From Dysidea avara (taxonomy: Eukaryota > Porifera > Demospongiae > Dictyoceratida > Dysideidae), in the NCBI RefSeq assembly GCF_963678975.1, contig NC_089276.1, forward strand, positions 32,983,716 through 33,047,715: 64,000 nucleotides of DNA. The letters are read 5' to 3'. Shown piece by piece: positions 11,788 through 22,700 of the stretch. Both the position numbers and the translations under genes were made by a program. Under the pieces are notes generated by a model, which saw nothing but the letters and a program-made list of their open reading frames with translations, made no database searches and was not told the DNA's origin. Numbering within the stretch: position 1 is the first letter of the stretch; each line of letters opens with the position of its first letter.

Positions 11788-13060
11788 AATAGTAGTGTAT
11801 AGTAGGGACCACAAAGGAGTAGGCGTGGCCCATGAAATAATATCACCCAAAAAACAGTCTCAATTTTCCCTAACGACGATCACGCAGTATTGGCTGGGTG
11901 AAACTAAGCCCAGAAAAGCTTTCAGATCGACCCAAAACGCTTTCAACAAGTTGCTACGGAATTTTAAAAATAATTTATTTAACAGAATTTTCTACTGACT
12001 GAGTAAGTAACTGACTGACGGATGCCTTCAGACAAGCGTAACTCGATAATGGCTTAGGCTATGGGCTTGATTTTTTCGCTGTTCAATGTCGCTTCGTCCC
12101 GACAGGTGCCTTTTGGCATACCGCAGTACGTACAATGCATTCTTCATGGACTTACCAGTGTCCTCCTTTGTGTCCCATTCATCTTTTCTGACAGCGAAAA
12201 GTGTCAATTTGGCGATAGCACATGATGGCTTCCCTTCACGTAATGGAAATTGTCCATATTTTTTAGAGTTGCACCGATAATCGGTTGAATTATCGGTAAC
12301 AACCGATATTAGCTAATTTTACAAGTATCGGTATCGGCTACGAAGCGGAATAACTTGCCGGTTAACCGAAACCCACAATCAATCGTTAAGTTGACGACAA
12401 TGAACAGGTGAAAGTAAAGAAGGTGGTGAATGTAGCAGTAAGTGGTTTGTTGTAACTGTTTTGTAACTATTTGAGTTTGTTTGTTTGCATAAATGTGGTT
12501 GCAAGGCTATAGTAGGCTGTGTATATTTATCGGCCGCCCACGCAATTAGTTGATCACTCTTCACAAAGAGTCTGTAGTCCCACTAAAACACTGTTTGATT
12601 AGCTGTTTTATAACTACTTGGCTTCCTTTTCCATGAAAGGAGATAGTAGCAAAACTGTGTAAAACATTGTAAAAGTCGGCCGCCCACGTAATTAATTACA
12701 TTGATTACATTATCATTACAAATGCAGTTTATACGCATAAACTTTAGGTGATTTTCTGCTCCTCCTCCTCTGTTCTGAAGAAATGAAGAATATCGGTAAA
12801 TATCGGCATATCGGTTACAGGAATAGGCAAATAATCGGTATCGGCAAATGTGAAAAAATGCATATCGGTGCAACTCTAATATTTTTCATAGCGGCTATTT
12901 TGATAGCAGAGGTGCTTGTCAGACAGTTCTTGATTCGTACTGTTTTGTAATGGGTTGAACACAGCCAACAACGAAGCGTAATGGATACTTCACTTTTCAT
13001 ACGATAATTGATATAACTGGGGTGCGTGGCATCATTTCTTTCGGAATATAACACTTCTTA
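11788..13060 (+). mobile_element. MITE-A copy 1, split by a hAT-like insertion
   Basis: Starts TATAGTAGGGACCACAAAGG and runs through blocks seen in at least five other copies (14.2, 16.7, 17.3, 23.9, 24.4 and 51.6 kb): a GATATTATTTC/CACCCAAAA region, ACTGACTGA-type microrepeats, GATGCCTTCAGACAAG, TCCTCCTTTGTGTCCCATTC and GCGTAATGGATACTTCAC. It is interrupted at 12264-12878. The antisense strand keeps a short peptide frame shared between copies (see findings). Confidence 0.75.
12264..12878. mobile_element. hAT-like non-autonomous element with 8-bp target duplication
   Basis: 615 bp, starting TAGAGTTGCACCGATAATCG and ending TATCGGTGCAACTCTA. It is flanked on both sides by ATATTTTT (12256-12263 and 12879-12886). 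The TAGAG..GCACCGAT terminus and 8-bp duplication are hallmarks of hAT elements. It sits inside MITE-A copy 1 and is therefore younger. Subterminal TATCGGT motifs are clustered at both ends. No transposase is present. Confidence 0.9.
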
Positions 13061-13544
13061 TTGTTTTACTGTGATTTAATATCGTGCACTACTCCAGCTT
13101 GTTTCAGTACTTTTTATCGATGTGCTATGGTCCCTACTCTAGTTGAAAATTCCAAATTTTTATGTGTACTTGTTATTTACCATGCCTACCAGGCAAACTA
13201 GCAAACCATTAACTCTCCAACTCTAGATCACTTCAAAAGAACACTTATAATAACATGACTGTATGTACGAACTGTTTTGTAATATGTCACACCCCCCTTC
13301 CCCACAACTCACCCACTTGTAATGTTGTGCCACACACTCTTTTTGAAGTTCTGCACATTATAATATATAATATAATAATAACTAGCTAATGAAATCAGCT
13401 GAAAATAGGTACAGAGGTAGAATAATTATTTTAGAATGATCTTTTAGTAGTTTACAAGGAATCGGGTTAAAACCCACTGAGTTACACTACAAAAGTCAAC
13501 TAGGTGTAACAAGGGTGTGATCGAGATACTCTAATAGTGCAGAC
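13061..13544. other. No gene seen
   Basis: AT-rich unassigned DNA; a copy of the GAGATACTCTAATAG motif lies at about 13522. Confidence 0.4.
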
Positions 13545-13559
13545 AACATACAGCTACGT

Positions 13560-13815
13560 AATAAGTCACTCTATTAGAGTGTTCAGCTACAATCAAATCA
13601 CCATGTAGAGAGTTCAACTACAAGCAAGTCACCCTGTAGAGAGTTCAGCTTCAAACAAGTCACCATGTAGAGAGTTCAGCTACAAACAAATCACCCTGTA
13701 GAGAGTTCATTACAAACAAGTTACCTGTAGAGAGTTTAACTACAAACAAGTCACCCTGAAGAGAGTTCAGCAACAACAAAAAAGTCACTCTGTAAAAACA
13801 AATCACCCTGTAATG
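13560..13815. repeat. Inverted short copy of the 5.9-kb minisatellite
   Basis: About eight units of ACCCTGTAGAGAGTTCAG plus CTACAAACAAGTC. Reverse-complemented, the unit matches the 5.88-7.9 kb array (GTTTGTAGCTGAACTCTC..CAGGGTGA). Confidence 0.85.
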
Positions 13816-14174
13816 TGACAATTTTCATACAATATCAATTTATGTTAAAAAATGAATCATTATAAAAAAGTATCCAAATAATTCAGGTATTGATGTCTTC
13901 CTCTTTTCTGCAGTAAAGAAAAAGACAAGTAAAAGAACTGCAAAGCTGGCTGCAGACTGGCTTTGGAGTATACAAATAAAAAAAGAAGTGATATTTGTAC
14001 AAAAACAGCCAAGCTGTGAAAAAAGGTGCGGCCCCCAGAAATTCCAGGGTGACAAAAGATGTGAGATCAAAGGTGGAGGCCAAGAAATGACTGTGATGGT
14101 AGATTAAAGGCAAAATTTTAATCATAGTTTTTAAATGCGTTTTATTACAAAAGTAGCTACTATTGTGCATATAT

Positions 14175-14420
14175 CGACGGTTTTCCAAAATTCGGTCACA
14201 TATTATATCAAACAGTACAAAATAGTACTGTATAGTAGGAACCACAAAGGTTTGGGCGTGACCCATGAATAAACATCAATCAAACACCAGCCTCATCTTT
14301 CCCTGATGACAATGAAGTAGTATTGATAAAACCAAGCCCAAACAAGCCTTCAGATCAACACAAAAAGTTTTCAACAAGTTTCTATGAAATCAGTTATTAA
14401 CATGCTACCTTCATGACACA
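14175..14420 (+). mobile_element. MITE-A terminal fragment beside a TGTGACC-family end
   Basis: The end of a TGTGACC-type element (TTTTCCAAAATTCGGTCACA) is followed by a MITE-A start (ACTGTATAGTAGGAACCAC) and about 180 bp of the MITE-A left part, ending near TTTCAACAAGTTTCTATG. Confidence 0.6.
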
Positions 14421-14666
14421 TCATGGCACGTTACGGCATGCCCTACACAAACCACCCTTCCACCGCACCGAGCTCTAACACATTACTTCACATGATAACT
14501 ACATAGAAACATCACATCACATACATGTACACACATACGTACTTACAACTCTTTGGGGGAAGTAGGGCAACTGAGGTGAGGTGCATTTGCTTGAAAGGGA
14601 ATCGTGTGTTATCACTGTCCCAGTTGTGCCACGCTTAATGCTACCATTGATGATGTAACTTACAAG

Positions 14667-14812
14667 ACATTAATAACGCCCAACAGTACATACACCCAAC
14701 AGTGATTACGCCCAACAGTACTTACGCCCAACCGTACTTATGCCCAATTGTAACTTTACCCAATAGTGCCTATACCCAACAGTACTCACGGCCCACAGTA
14801 CGTTTATTCAAT
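14667..14812. repeat. Tandem repeat, unit about 16 bp
   Basis: About eight imperfect copies of ACGCCCAACAGTACTT. The 60-codon frame that spans it is a product of the repeat. Confidence 0.8.
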
Positions 14813-14925
14813 CAAAAGTGTAACCAAATTCAATTTCAGAATGCCAATAATTCTGTGAGAGCATGCCTTTTACCCTCTATATAGTTAGCGCATGCTTCAC
14901 ATACAGAGTGTGCTTGAAACATTTG

Positions 14926-15307
14926 TAGAGCTGTGACACTTAACCGGTTAATCAATTAATTGACCAGTTATTTTTATAAATTCAGTCATCGGTTATTTTT
15001 TCTCATAACCGGATAACTGATCCCTAATATTTTCACTCAAAAATGTATGGTTTGGAAACTCATTTTCATTATTCAACATTGATATCACATTAGTTGTAGG
15101 ATTCAGCTTGACGTACAATGATTTGCTGCTTATTACTTTGGCCACTACAAGTATAATCAACTATAAATTTTAAGGTGCATGTAGCTTAAAAATTAAGTCC
15201 AGCATAAAAATTAAAGAAAATTTTGTTAAGTTCAGTTAACCAGATAACCGGCAGTTATGATTTGCCTAGTAACCAGTTATGATATTCTGTCCAGTTTCAC
15301 AGCTCTA
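14926..15307. mobile_element. hAT-like MITE
   Basis: 382 bp from TAGAGCTGTGACACTTAACC to CAGTTTCACAGCTCTA, with internal AACCGGTTA/ATAACCGG motifs near both ends. The flanks (AACATTTG and CACACTTG) are only an imperfect 8-bp duplication, consistent with an older insertion. Confidence 0.7.
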
Positions 15308-15451
15308 CACACTTGTTGAGTGACTACCACTACTGCCCACTTAATAATAATATCAGATCTGTCCCCAATGGTATCAGGCATTTAAAAAATAATCTTATGT
15401 AAAGGTTCTATGCTATATCTGGCATTAGTAAAGACTCTGCCTTATGTCATG

Positions 15452-15688
15452 TACGGTAGTGCCCAAGCGCAACGTCGTACTCGCTCGCAAGCGCAACTTG
15501 CTCGAGATTTAAAAAATTGTTAATTAGAGTGTGTGGCAACTATTTCACTCATGAGACAGCATGGTAGCTGTTTTGCTCACAAGAATCTCAGGCAAAACAG
15601 TTGCCACTCCCCTTAATTAGCAATTTTTAAAATCTCAAGCAAAGTTGCACGTGCAAGCGAGTGTGACGTTGTGCTTGGACAGTACCAT
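15452..15688. mobile_element. Foldback MITE, GCCCAAGCGCAAC family, copy 1
   Basis: The left end TACGGTAGTGCCCAAGCGC mirrors the right end GCTTGGACAGTACCATA. Long inner arms share AACTTGCT..GAGATTT and AAATCTCAAGCAAAGTTGC. A second family member is at 54,939-55,166. Confidence 0.85.
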
Positions 15689-15886
15689 AAGATGATGGTT
15701 TTTATAAGCAGCATTTGGGTGTGTACATCATTTTGCGAAGATCCCTACTATACAGTACTACCGTACTGAATGATAACACATTGGTGGTGGCATGTCCCAA
15801 CCTCTTGGGCTACACAACATACTAGAGTATGCCTTGATTACTTTTTGAGGTGTCCATTTTGAATAGTAATGCTTCATACCACTTAC

Positions 15887-15952
15887 TGTTTTTGATCTGA
15901 TCTATCACAACTGCACCCTCCACTAAGACTCTTGCTGCAGATGCTGGCACAA
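15887..15952 (-). CDS. Candidate 66-nt exon, possibly of the Ig-domain gene
   Basis: Minus-strand 66-nt block between an acceptor (ACCTGTAG) and a strong donor (A|GTAAGTGG). Read in phase 1-1 it gives VPASAARVLVEGAVVIDQIK with flanking residues. The length is a multiple of three and the phase is the same as in the Ig exons at 9.6-10.2 kb, so joining keeps the frame. No domain is recognised. Nothing but phase and strand links it to the Ig gene; transcript data would decide. Confidence 0.35.
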
Positions 15953-16149
15953 CTACAGGTAAAAAATCACACATCATGTGTATAAAGACAAATATATACA
16001 CACTCCAAAAAGGTTTGGAGAAGGGTGGTTATACAGACAAGATACTACATAGTGCTTCCAATACATACAAACTTGTCACCATGCAACGATTAATAGTATA
16101 CATCAGCAAATGCTTATTTAGACAAGCAGAAGGAAATTTGAAGTTAAAA

Positions 16150-16389
16150 TGTGACCGAATTTGACAAAACAAGGCTTCCACACGCATACACTTTTATGAC
16201 TTTTAAGTACCATAACTCAATGTAGCAGCATGCCATTAGTTCTAAATTTTGACCTGGTATTGTACTATGCTATGGAAGGACCTTGTGAAATGTTTAGAAC
16301 AATAGCTTGCTGAGTAGTCAAGTTACAGCTGGTTAAAGTCAGAAAATTGGATGTGTGTGGAAGCCTTGTTTTATCAAATTTGGTCACAA
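16150..16389. mobile_element. TGTGACC-end MITE, 240 bp
   Basis: Left end ATGTGACCGAATTTGACAAA; right end TTTATCAAATTTGGTCACA. The inner arms GGCTTCCACAC and GTGTGGAAGCC also pair. The family recurs at 18.55, 27.5 and 35.8 kb. Confidence 0.85.
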
Positions 16390-16408
16390 ATAGAGATTGT
16401 AGCCATAA

Positions 16409-17478
16409 AAACAAGCATGTACAAGAAAAATGAGGAATTTTAAGTTTGATTAGGGATTATAGAAAAAAAGTTGGGAAACCACTCACTAATATATCTGAAG
16501 GTGCAGGCAACCTCCCTTGTTTCCAAACCTTTTTTCTATGATCCCTAATCAAACTTAAAATTTCTATTTTTCTTGTACTTGTTTGTTTACATTTTTGTAA
16601 CATTATTATGACTGGTGAACCCGCACATACTGCATCAAAAGAAAGGATGGCGCCAGAGATAGTTTTCGTCTGAATGTGCACCCCGGTTATCGATTACTGA
16701 CTTGAAAGTGAAGTGTCCATTACGTTTTGCTGTCAGCTATGTTCAGCTTGTTATATAGTGCTACAAGTAGGAAAAGCGTCTCTACAGTCAGCATGAATAA
16801 TACGGACAATTTGCGCGCCCCAACTATCAATTACTGTCTCGCAAGTAAAGTAGTTGCTTTCACCTAATTTCAGCCCATTACACAGTGTTACAAATGAAAA
16901 ACAGTATTAGAAGTGCCTCTGCAATCAATCTAGCCACTACAGAAAATACGGATGATTTCAACATAGGGAAACCATCATGCACAGTAGCTACCACGAATTG
17001 ACACCTAGCAATGTCAGCAAAGATAAATGGAACATGAAGGAGGACACCAAGCCTGTAGCCTTAGCCATTTTTGAGTTACGTTTCTCAGGAAGTTAGTCAG
17101 TCAGCAGAAAATTCCACCGAATCTAACTTACTGGAAGTGTTTCAGTCCACACTTAAAGTACGGTACTTTTGGGCTTGCTCTATCTATGCAATTACTGAAA
17201 TAGTGAAGTATAGAAATGGTCATTAACACTTTGTTTTCAGCAATGTTAGTACATTACACAGCCATTATCATACAGAATGGTAGTACTGTATATTAGGGAT
17301 CATGGAGATTTGGGTTTTCCTAGCCAAAAAAATCACCCAAAAACCAGCTTCACAACTCCATCCTGGCACCTTGGCAGTATTGGTTAGGTATAACCATGCC
17401 CAAAAGTGCCTTCAGTACAAACCTAAAGGTTTTTCTAATAAATTCTCACAAATTCAAAAAAATATTCAGTGGAAATTT

Positions 17479-17569
<91 letters not shown>

Positions 17570-18306
17570 ATGCCTTCAGGCAAGTGTAATTCGATAACGG
17601 CTAAGGCTATGGGCTTGATTTTGTCACTGTTTGACATCACTTTATCCCTAGACGTGCCTATTGGAATACTGTGGTATGTACAATGCACGCATCATGGACT
17701 CACCTTTGTCCTCCTTTGTGTCCCATTTCTTTTTGCTGACAGCACAAGGTGTCGATTCATGGTAGCACGATGCATGGTTTCCCTACAGTACATTTGTAAA
17801 CGGGAATTGTCTGTATTTTCTGTGGTGACTGCATTGATTGCAGAGACAATTCTAACACTGTTCTTTGTTTGTAACGCTGTGTAATGGGCTGAACATAGCT
17901 GAAAGTGAAGCATAATGGTTTCGAAGCAGTTTTTGATAGCTGCAATGTGTGTTCAGATGAAAACATTAATTCTGGTGCCATCCTTCCTTTTGATGCATTA
18001 TACATGGATTCACCAGACATGATAATGTTACAAAAAAAGTAAACAAACAAGTTAAGGAAAATTAGAAAATTAAAGTTCGATTAGGGATCATAGAAAAAAA
18101 GTAGGGAAACAAGGGAGGTTGCCTACACCTGCAAATATACTAGTAAACATTTAATCCATAATTCAGTCTTGGTCTTGGGTATAGACTGGATTAGGTCTGG
18201 GATTAAATGTTCACTAGTATATCTGCAGGTGTAAGCGACCTCCCTTAATTTTTTTTCTATGATCCCTAATCAAACTTAAAATTTATAATTTCGCCTTAAC
18301 TTGTAC
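16409..18306. mobile_element. Composite inverted structure: two MITE-A copies between two foldbacks
   Basis: The left part is a foldback (16409-16588, arms with TAAGTTTGATTAGGGAT) then an inverted MITE-A (to about 17250). The right part is a MITE-A in + orientation (from about 17267, GGTAGTACTGTATATTAGGG) then a second foldback (18046-18306, same family). The junction text at 16585-16690 is the reverse complement of 17940-18045, so the unit is a head-to-head inverted repeat of about 1.9 kb. The left MITE-A carries an extra internal duplication near 16680-16870. Confidence 0.7.
17480..17569. repeat. (GCCT)n microsatellite
   Basis: About 22 uninterrupted GCCT units. Aligned with MITE-A copy 1, it occupies the site of that copy's CTGA/CTGC microrepeats, so it expanded inside the MITE. 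The LPAC-type repeat peptides on the + strand come only from this tract. Confidence 0.98.
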
Positions 18307-18345
18307 ATATAGATCATTATAATTGTACTTATTAGAGAGACTCAC

Positions 18346-18429
18346 GATGATGTGATGGCAAGGCATTGTCATCAACTTTATCAGCATTTTTGTCATAGTC
18401 ACTAAAATCTTCATCTGGTGTATAGTAAT
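18346..18429 (-). CDS. Candidate 84-nt acidic exon, possibly of the Ig-domain gene
   Basis: Bounded by an acceptor (TTTTGTTAG) and donor (C|GTGAGT). In phase 1-1 it encodes an Asp/Glu-rich segment beginning YYTPDEDFSDYDKNADKVDD. The alternative frame is also open but looks less protein-like. The exon is a multiple of three with the same phase as the Ig exons downstream. No domain is known for this composition. Confidence 0.4.
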
Positions 18430-18548
18430 CTAACAAAAGTGTAGCACCATATCACATGAAAGTCAGAGTAAGATATATATACAATAGAAATTTTAAAAAC
18501 TATACAGAGTAGACTGTAATCACTTACAAGCCGACATTTAGCAGCATA

Positions 18549-18790
18549 ATATGTGACCGGATCTGCGAAAAGGTGTCTTATAGCCTTTCCAAATTCTCAA
18601 GTTTGACTGATTGCAACTCCTAATGCATTTACCATATCATTTCAAATTACATCAAGCAATAGTGCCATGTTAGGGGTATTTAATGACCAAATTTCAGGGT
18701 GGTATCATTTTCACAAGTGATGTTATGGGATGCCAAGTACACACAGATGGAGGCTATAAGACCCCTTTTTGCAGATCAGGTCACATATAC
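18549..18790. mobile_element. TGTGACC-end MITE, about 242 bp
   Basis: Left ATGTGACCGGATCTGCGAAA; right TTTTTGCAGATCAGGTCACATA, with inner arms CTTATAGCC / GGCTATAAG. It lies between the two candidate acidic exons, as an intronic MITE would. Confidence 0.85.
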
Positions 18791-18866
18791 AGTACCTTTG
18801 TATATATATATATATACGTACACCTTTAGAAAACAGTCTAAACAGCTTACAGAAAGTGTAGCTAAC

Positions 18867-18911
18867 CTGCTTCATCACTTGAATCCTCAGAATCAGAGGG
18901 GATACTAACAC
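18867..18911 (-). CDS. Candidate 45-nt acidic exon, possibly of the Ig-domain gene
   Basis: Acceptor TTTTATAG, donor G|GTTAGC. In phase 1-1 it gives VSIPSDSEDSSDEA, a serine/acidic stretch like the 18.35-kb exon. Short, so the evidence is mainly the fitting phase, strand and composition. Confidence 0.35.
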
Positions 18912-19099
18912 CTATAAAACCGATATTATATAGCATGAATAGTCAACTCTGTTGCCTGCTACATATACCATATCTACTTGGTTAAACACTGTAGCTTTTA
19001 TTACCTTAGCTCAAAAATTGATGTAGCATTTATTCAAATTTGACTGCCACTTGATGATTGAAAAAAATACTGACGCTATTATTTTCAAAAGTGATTGTG

Positions 19100-19722
19100 G
19101 CAGTACTCAAGTGCGGCTACTATAAAAGGTGCTGCAACATTCAACTGAGTAAAGATGCTATGCTAGTGTGTCGTGCGGCCCAAGAAGCCGGCGCACCACA
19201 CCGTGAGTATATTAACAGGAAGAAAGAAAATGCAGCTCTGTGATCCCTAATCCAATTGGAAGCAAATTTGCTAGAGAAGTGCCGGCCAGTTAGGGGAGTC
19301 TACATACCAAATTTGAAGAAAATCGCTCTAGCCATTTACTAGATACAAGCGAACAAAATTTTATTTTAATTTCTTTGTTTTTTTTATCTTCTTCATTTCG
19401 CACACTTCGAAAAATCTGCCATAAAACACGAATTCGTGCTCGGATTGGGCTGAAATTTGGCACACGTAAAGGGCTCATTAAGGTGGATCTCCGTACCAAC
19501 TTTGGTAGGAATCCGATGAACATTCACGGAGTTATGACCAATTATTTGTGTAAAATAATAAGGTTGAAGGTCTGTCACGCCTACAGGGTAAACCCCTTGG
19601 AGGAATCAGTTGAACATTGATATGTAGATGGAGCAACCATCGTAGGAGTGCCTTTTTGTGGTTTGAAAGGAATTGAGATAAAGACCATGGAGATATGACA
19701 CAAAACCCAACCTGTGTCAAAA
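19100..19722. repeat. Interspersed repeat family G, copy 2
   Basis: Counterpart of 11.17-11.76 kb: GTGTGTCGTGCGGCCCAAG near 19166, an AACAGGAAGAAAGAAAA patch, CATACCAAATTTGAAGAAAA, TCTTCATTTCGCACACTTCG and GTCACGCCTACAGGGT. It abuts the BEL/Pao fossil directly. A third small piece is at 26.35 kb. Confidence 0.55.
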
Positions 19723-22700
19723 TTACGCGATCGACTCCTCTAGGTCAACTTCCTCCATTTGAGACAAAAGGACCCCTGTTGGATCCCAGGTTGGCCAAGA
19801 TGTTGAAGATGGCAACCATGACAGTCCATGCAGCCAAACAGTTGATGAGCTGAGCTGTTGAAAGGTGATCCCTCTTGTGATGAGGTCTACTGGGTTGTCT
19901 GTAGATGGACAATATTGCCAATTCTTGGAGATCGAGTGAATCTCAGCAACTCTGTGGTTTACATATGGTTTCAACGTTTTCTGGCTGGCAATCCAATACA
20001 AAACGATCTGGCTATCTGACCACAAGTGAATAGTCAGATTGATAGCCAGGGATTTCATAATGAAGTGGCCTAGCATGGCTGCAAGTACAGCTGCATTCAA
20101 TTCCAACTTGGGAAGCGACAGCTGCTTCAACGGTGCAGCTCTAGTCTTGGACATCGGTATTGAGGCTGGAGCTTGCCCTTGTTGGATGTATGCAACTGCA
20201 CCGAAAACCTTTAGACTTGCATCAGCAAAGATATGCAGATTGGTAGAAACACCCTGAGGTACTAGAAAAACAATATTGTACTTGCGGGAGAAGGACAAAC
20301 TTGAGGCTTGTGCAATGTTCGCAGCAATTGTGATCCATTGAATGCAAAGACTGGGGTCAAGTGTAGCATCCCACTCTAAATGCTCTTGCCATAGCTGTTG
20401 TAGGAAGAGCTTTGCGGAGATCGTGACAGGTGACAGTAGTCCCAATGGATCAAAAATGCTTGATGACCACTTGAGAACCTCTGGCTTAGTCATTGTAGGT
20501 GGAAATGTTGTGTCTTGGTAGGGGGAGACATAGAGCATATCACTCTCAGTGTTCCAGTACATTCCTAGTACTTTGACTGGGTTGCTTGGTTCAGCAACCT
20601 TGTGCTGTGATGCTACCTGCTGAAGGCGATCACAGTTCGTGGACCAGGAGCGTAGGTTGAAACCTGCACTACCAAATACTGAACGAGACTCAATGAAATA
20701 TTTGTGTGCAGCTTCCTTACTAGGGCAACCAGACACAATGTTGTCTACGTAGAGATTGTGAAGTAGATCCTGTGATATTGCTGAGGAATTCTGAATTAGG
20801 TGGAAGCTAAGTGTGGCATAAAAGCATGAAAGGAGAACTAGTAGTTCCAAATAGCGCAACTCGGAATCTATAGATCTATAGATCACAAAGGGGCTGTTCT
20901 CGTCAGTAGGATCCGACAGCCATAAAAAACGTGTACTGTCCCTGTCTGATTCGTCTAAATACACATGGAGAAAGGCTTTCTCAATGTCAGCTGAAAGCGC
21001 AATTGTATGTAGCTGGAAACGGAGAAGAAAGGTGCAAAGATCTGTGAGGAACGGGTGGCCTGCTGAAAGGCAGTCATTTAGGCTAGGACTGTTGCAAGGC
21101 TGTTTGCAACTGCAGTCATACACTATTTGGATGGGTGTGGTGGCCGAGTCTTTTCTGACTGGGTGATGAGGAATGTAGTGTACATTATGTGTGTGACTGC
21201 CACTCTCTACTCTTTCTATGAAGCCTCGTTGCTCTTGATCTTTAATGATGGTTCCATATGTTTTCAGTAGCTCTGGTATTTTGGACAATTGATGTGCTAG
21301 GGATATAGTTCGTTTTGAGCAGATGAAATAATTAGATGGGAGAGAAGGGTGATCCTCTCTCCAGGGAAAGCGCAAGCTATAGGAACCATCTGATCGTATG
21401 GTGATATGGCTTTTCATGTATTGCTGGAGGAGAACATTGTTATCTGGAGTGTCTGCAGTGGGTGACAAGCTTGCAGACTCTGCATTCCAGAATTGGAATA
21501 GGTCACTGGTTTCTGGGTACATGATAGTATAGCTATGTTGAATTAATGAGTTGGGGTAAGGGGAGTGGGCCAGACAATAGGCAGCCTAGTCGTGATTGAA
21601 CTGCTGTGGGACCATCATCCCGAATTACCTCATCTTGTACGAAACGCCAGTAGTAGTCAGCCCCAATGAGAATTGAGATTTGGAAGTTCTCATCCCCGGT
21701 TACTGGATGAGCCAATGTGAGGCCCTTCAGATATGGAACTTCACTCAAGTGGGTACGCACTGAGTTTCGGATGGGGGCAGCCAACTGCTGAACAATGAGG
21801 ACTGAAATTGCGTTATGAGCTGAGTTCAGGGTGTGTACAAAGAGTGTTGCTACCTCAAGGCTTCTGGACGAGGATGCCTGCCCTCCCAAGGATGATACTG
21901 AGATAGTCTCACGGTGGGTTGGATGAAGACACAGTTCATCAGCCAGTACTTGTGTGATGAAAGAGTGCTGCGCTCCCTCATCAAACAGAATGTTGCCTTC
22001 TGTAGTGGTGGTTGCTGATGACACTTCAGCAATGGCTGTCTTCAATAAGCATACACTGGTATATAATGCTGAGAGAGGAGCAGGTGTCATTGTGGTGAAT
22101 GCAACATTGTCAGTTGCAGGTGCTTGTGCATTAGGTAATGCTGAGGTCTGTTGGTCAGGTTGTGGTTGTGTGGTTTCTGTAAGGAAGGCATGGCAAAGGC
22201 TGGTGTGGTGTCGCTTCTTGCACTCTCTACATGTGAACTTCGAGGTGCATTGTGTCACCTTATGCCTGGCAAGACAGTTGAAACACAAATTGTCTTGCTT
22301 CACAATAGCTAACCTCTCCTTAGGGTCTGTTACACTGTTACATACACCAGCCTTGTGGCCTCCCTTACAGAAGACACATACAGGTTCCTTCCTCTGCTGA
22401 CCATCACAATGGTGGTTGCCCTTGTGTGTAGCTGTGTGAAAGGAACTGGAAGGTGGTGGGAAGCTGTCGTAATTGCTGGGCTTACCGCCATGCTGATAAC
22501 TCATTTAAAAAATTTGGACTTCCTTGTGAATGGCAGCCAACACATCCTTAATGGACCATTCTGTCTCGTAGTGTTCGTGTGCCATATGCCATTTGGTTTC
22601 AACAGGTAGTTTACTAAGTATGGATGAGGTCAATAGCATACCATAAGATTCAGGAGACTTGCCAAGTGCTGATAGTGACCTCATGTGCTTTCTATGGTGT

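Noticed and set aside
13840-14266. Minus-strand 127- and 76-codon ORFs
   Set aside because: Overlapping frames in AT-rich DNA running into MITE fragments; hydrophobic, low-complexity translations with no motif.
17302-17884. ORFs with LPAC or AGRQ repeat peptides
   Set aside because: They are readings of the (GCCT)n tract in three frames and both strands, within a MITE.
21954-22609. Plus-strand ORFs of 148 and 84 codons
   Set aside because: They lie antisense to the BEL/Pao coding region and show no independent coding sign.
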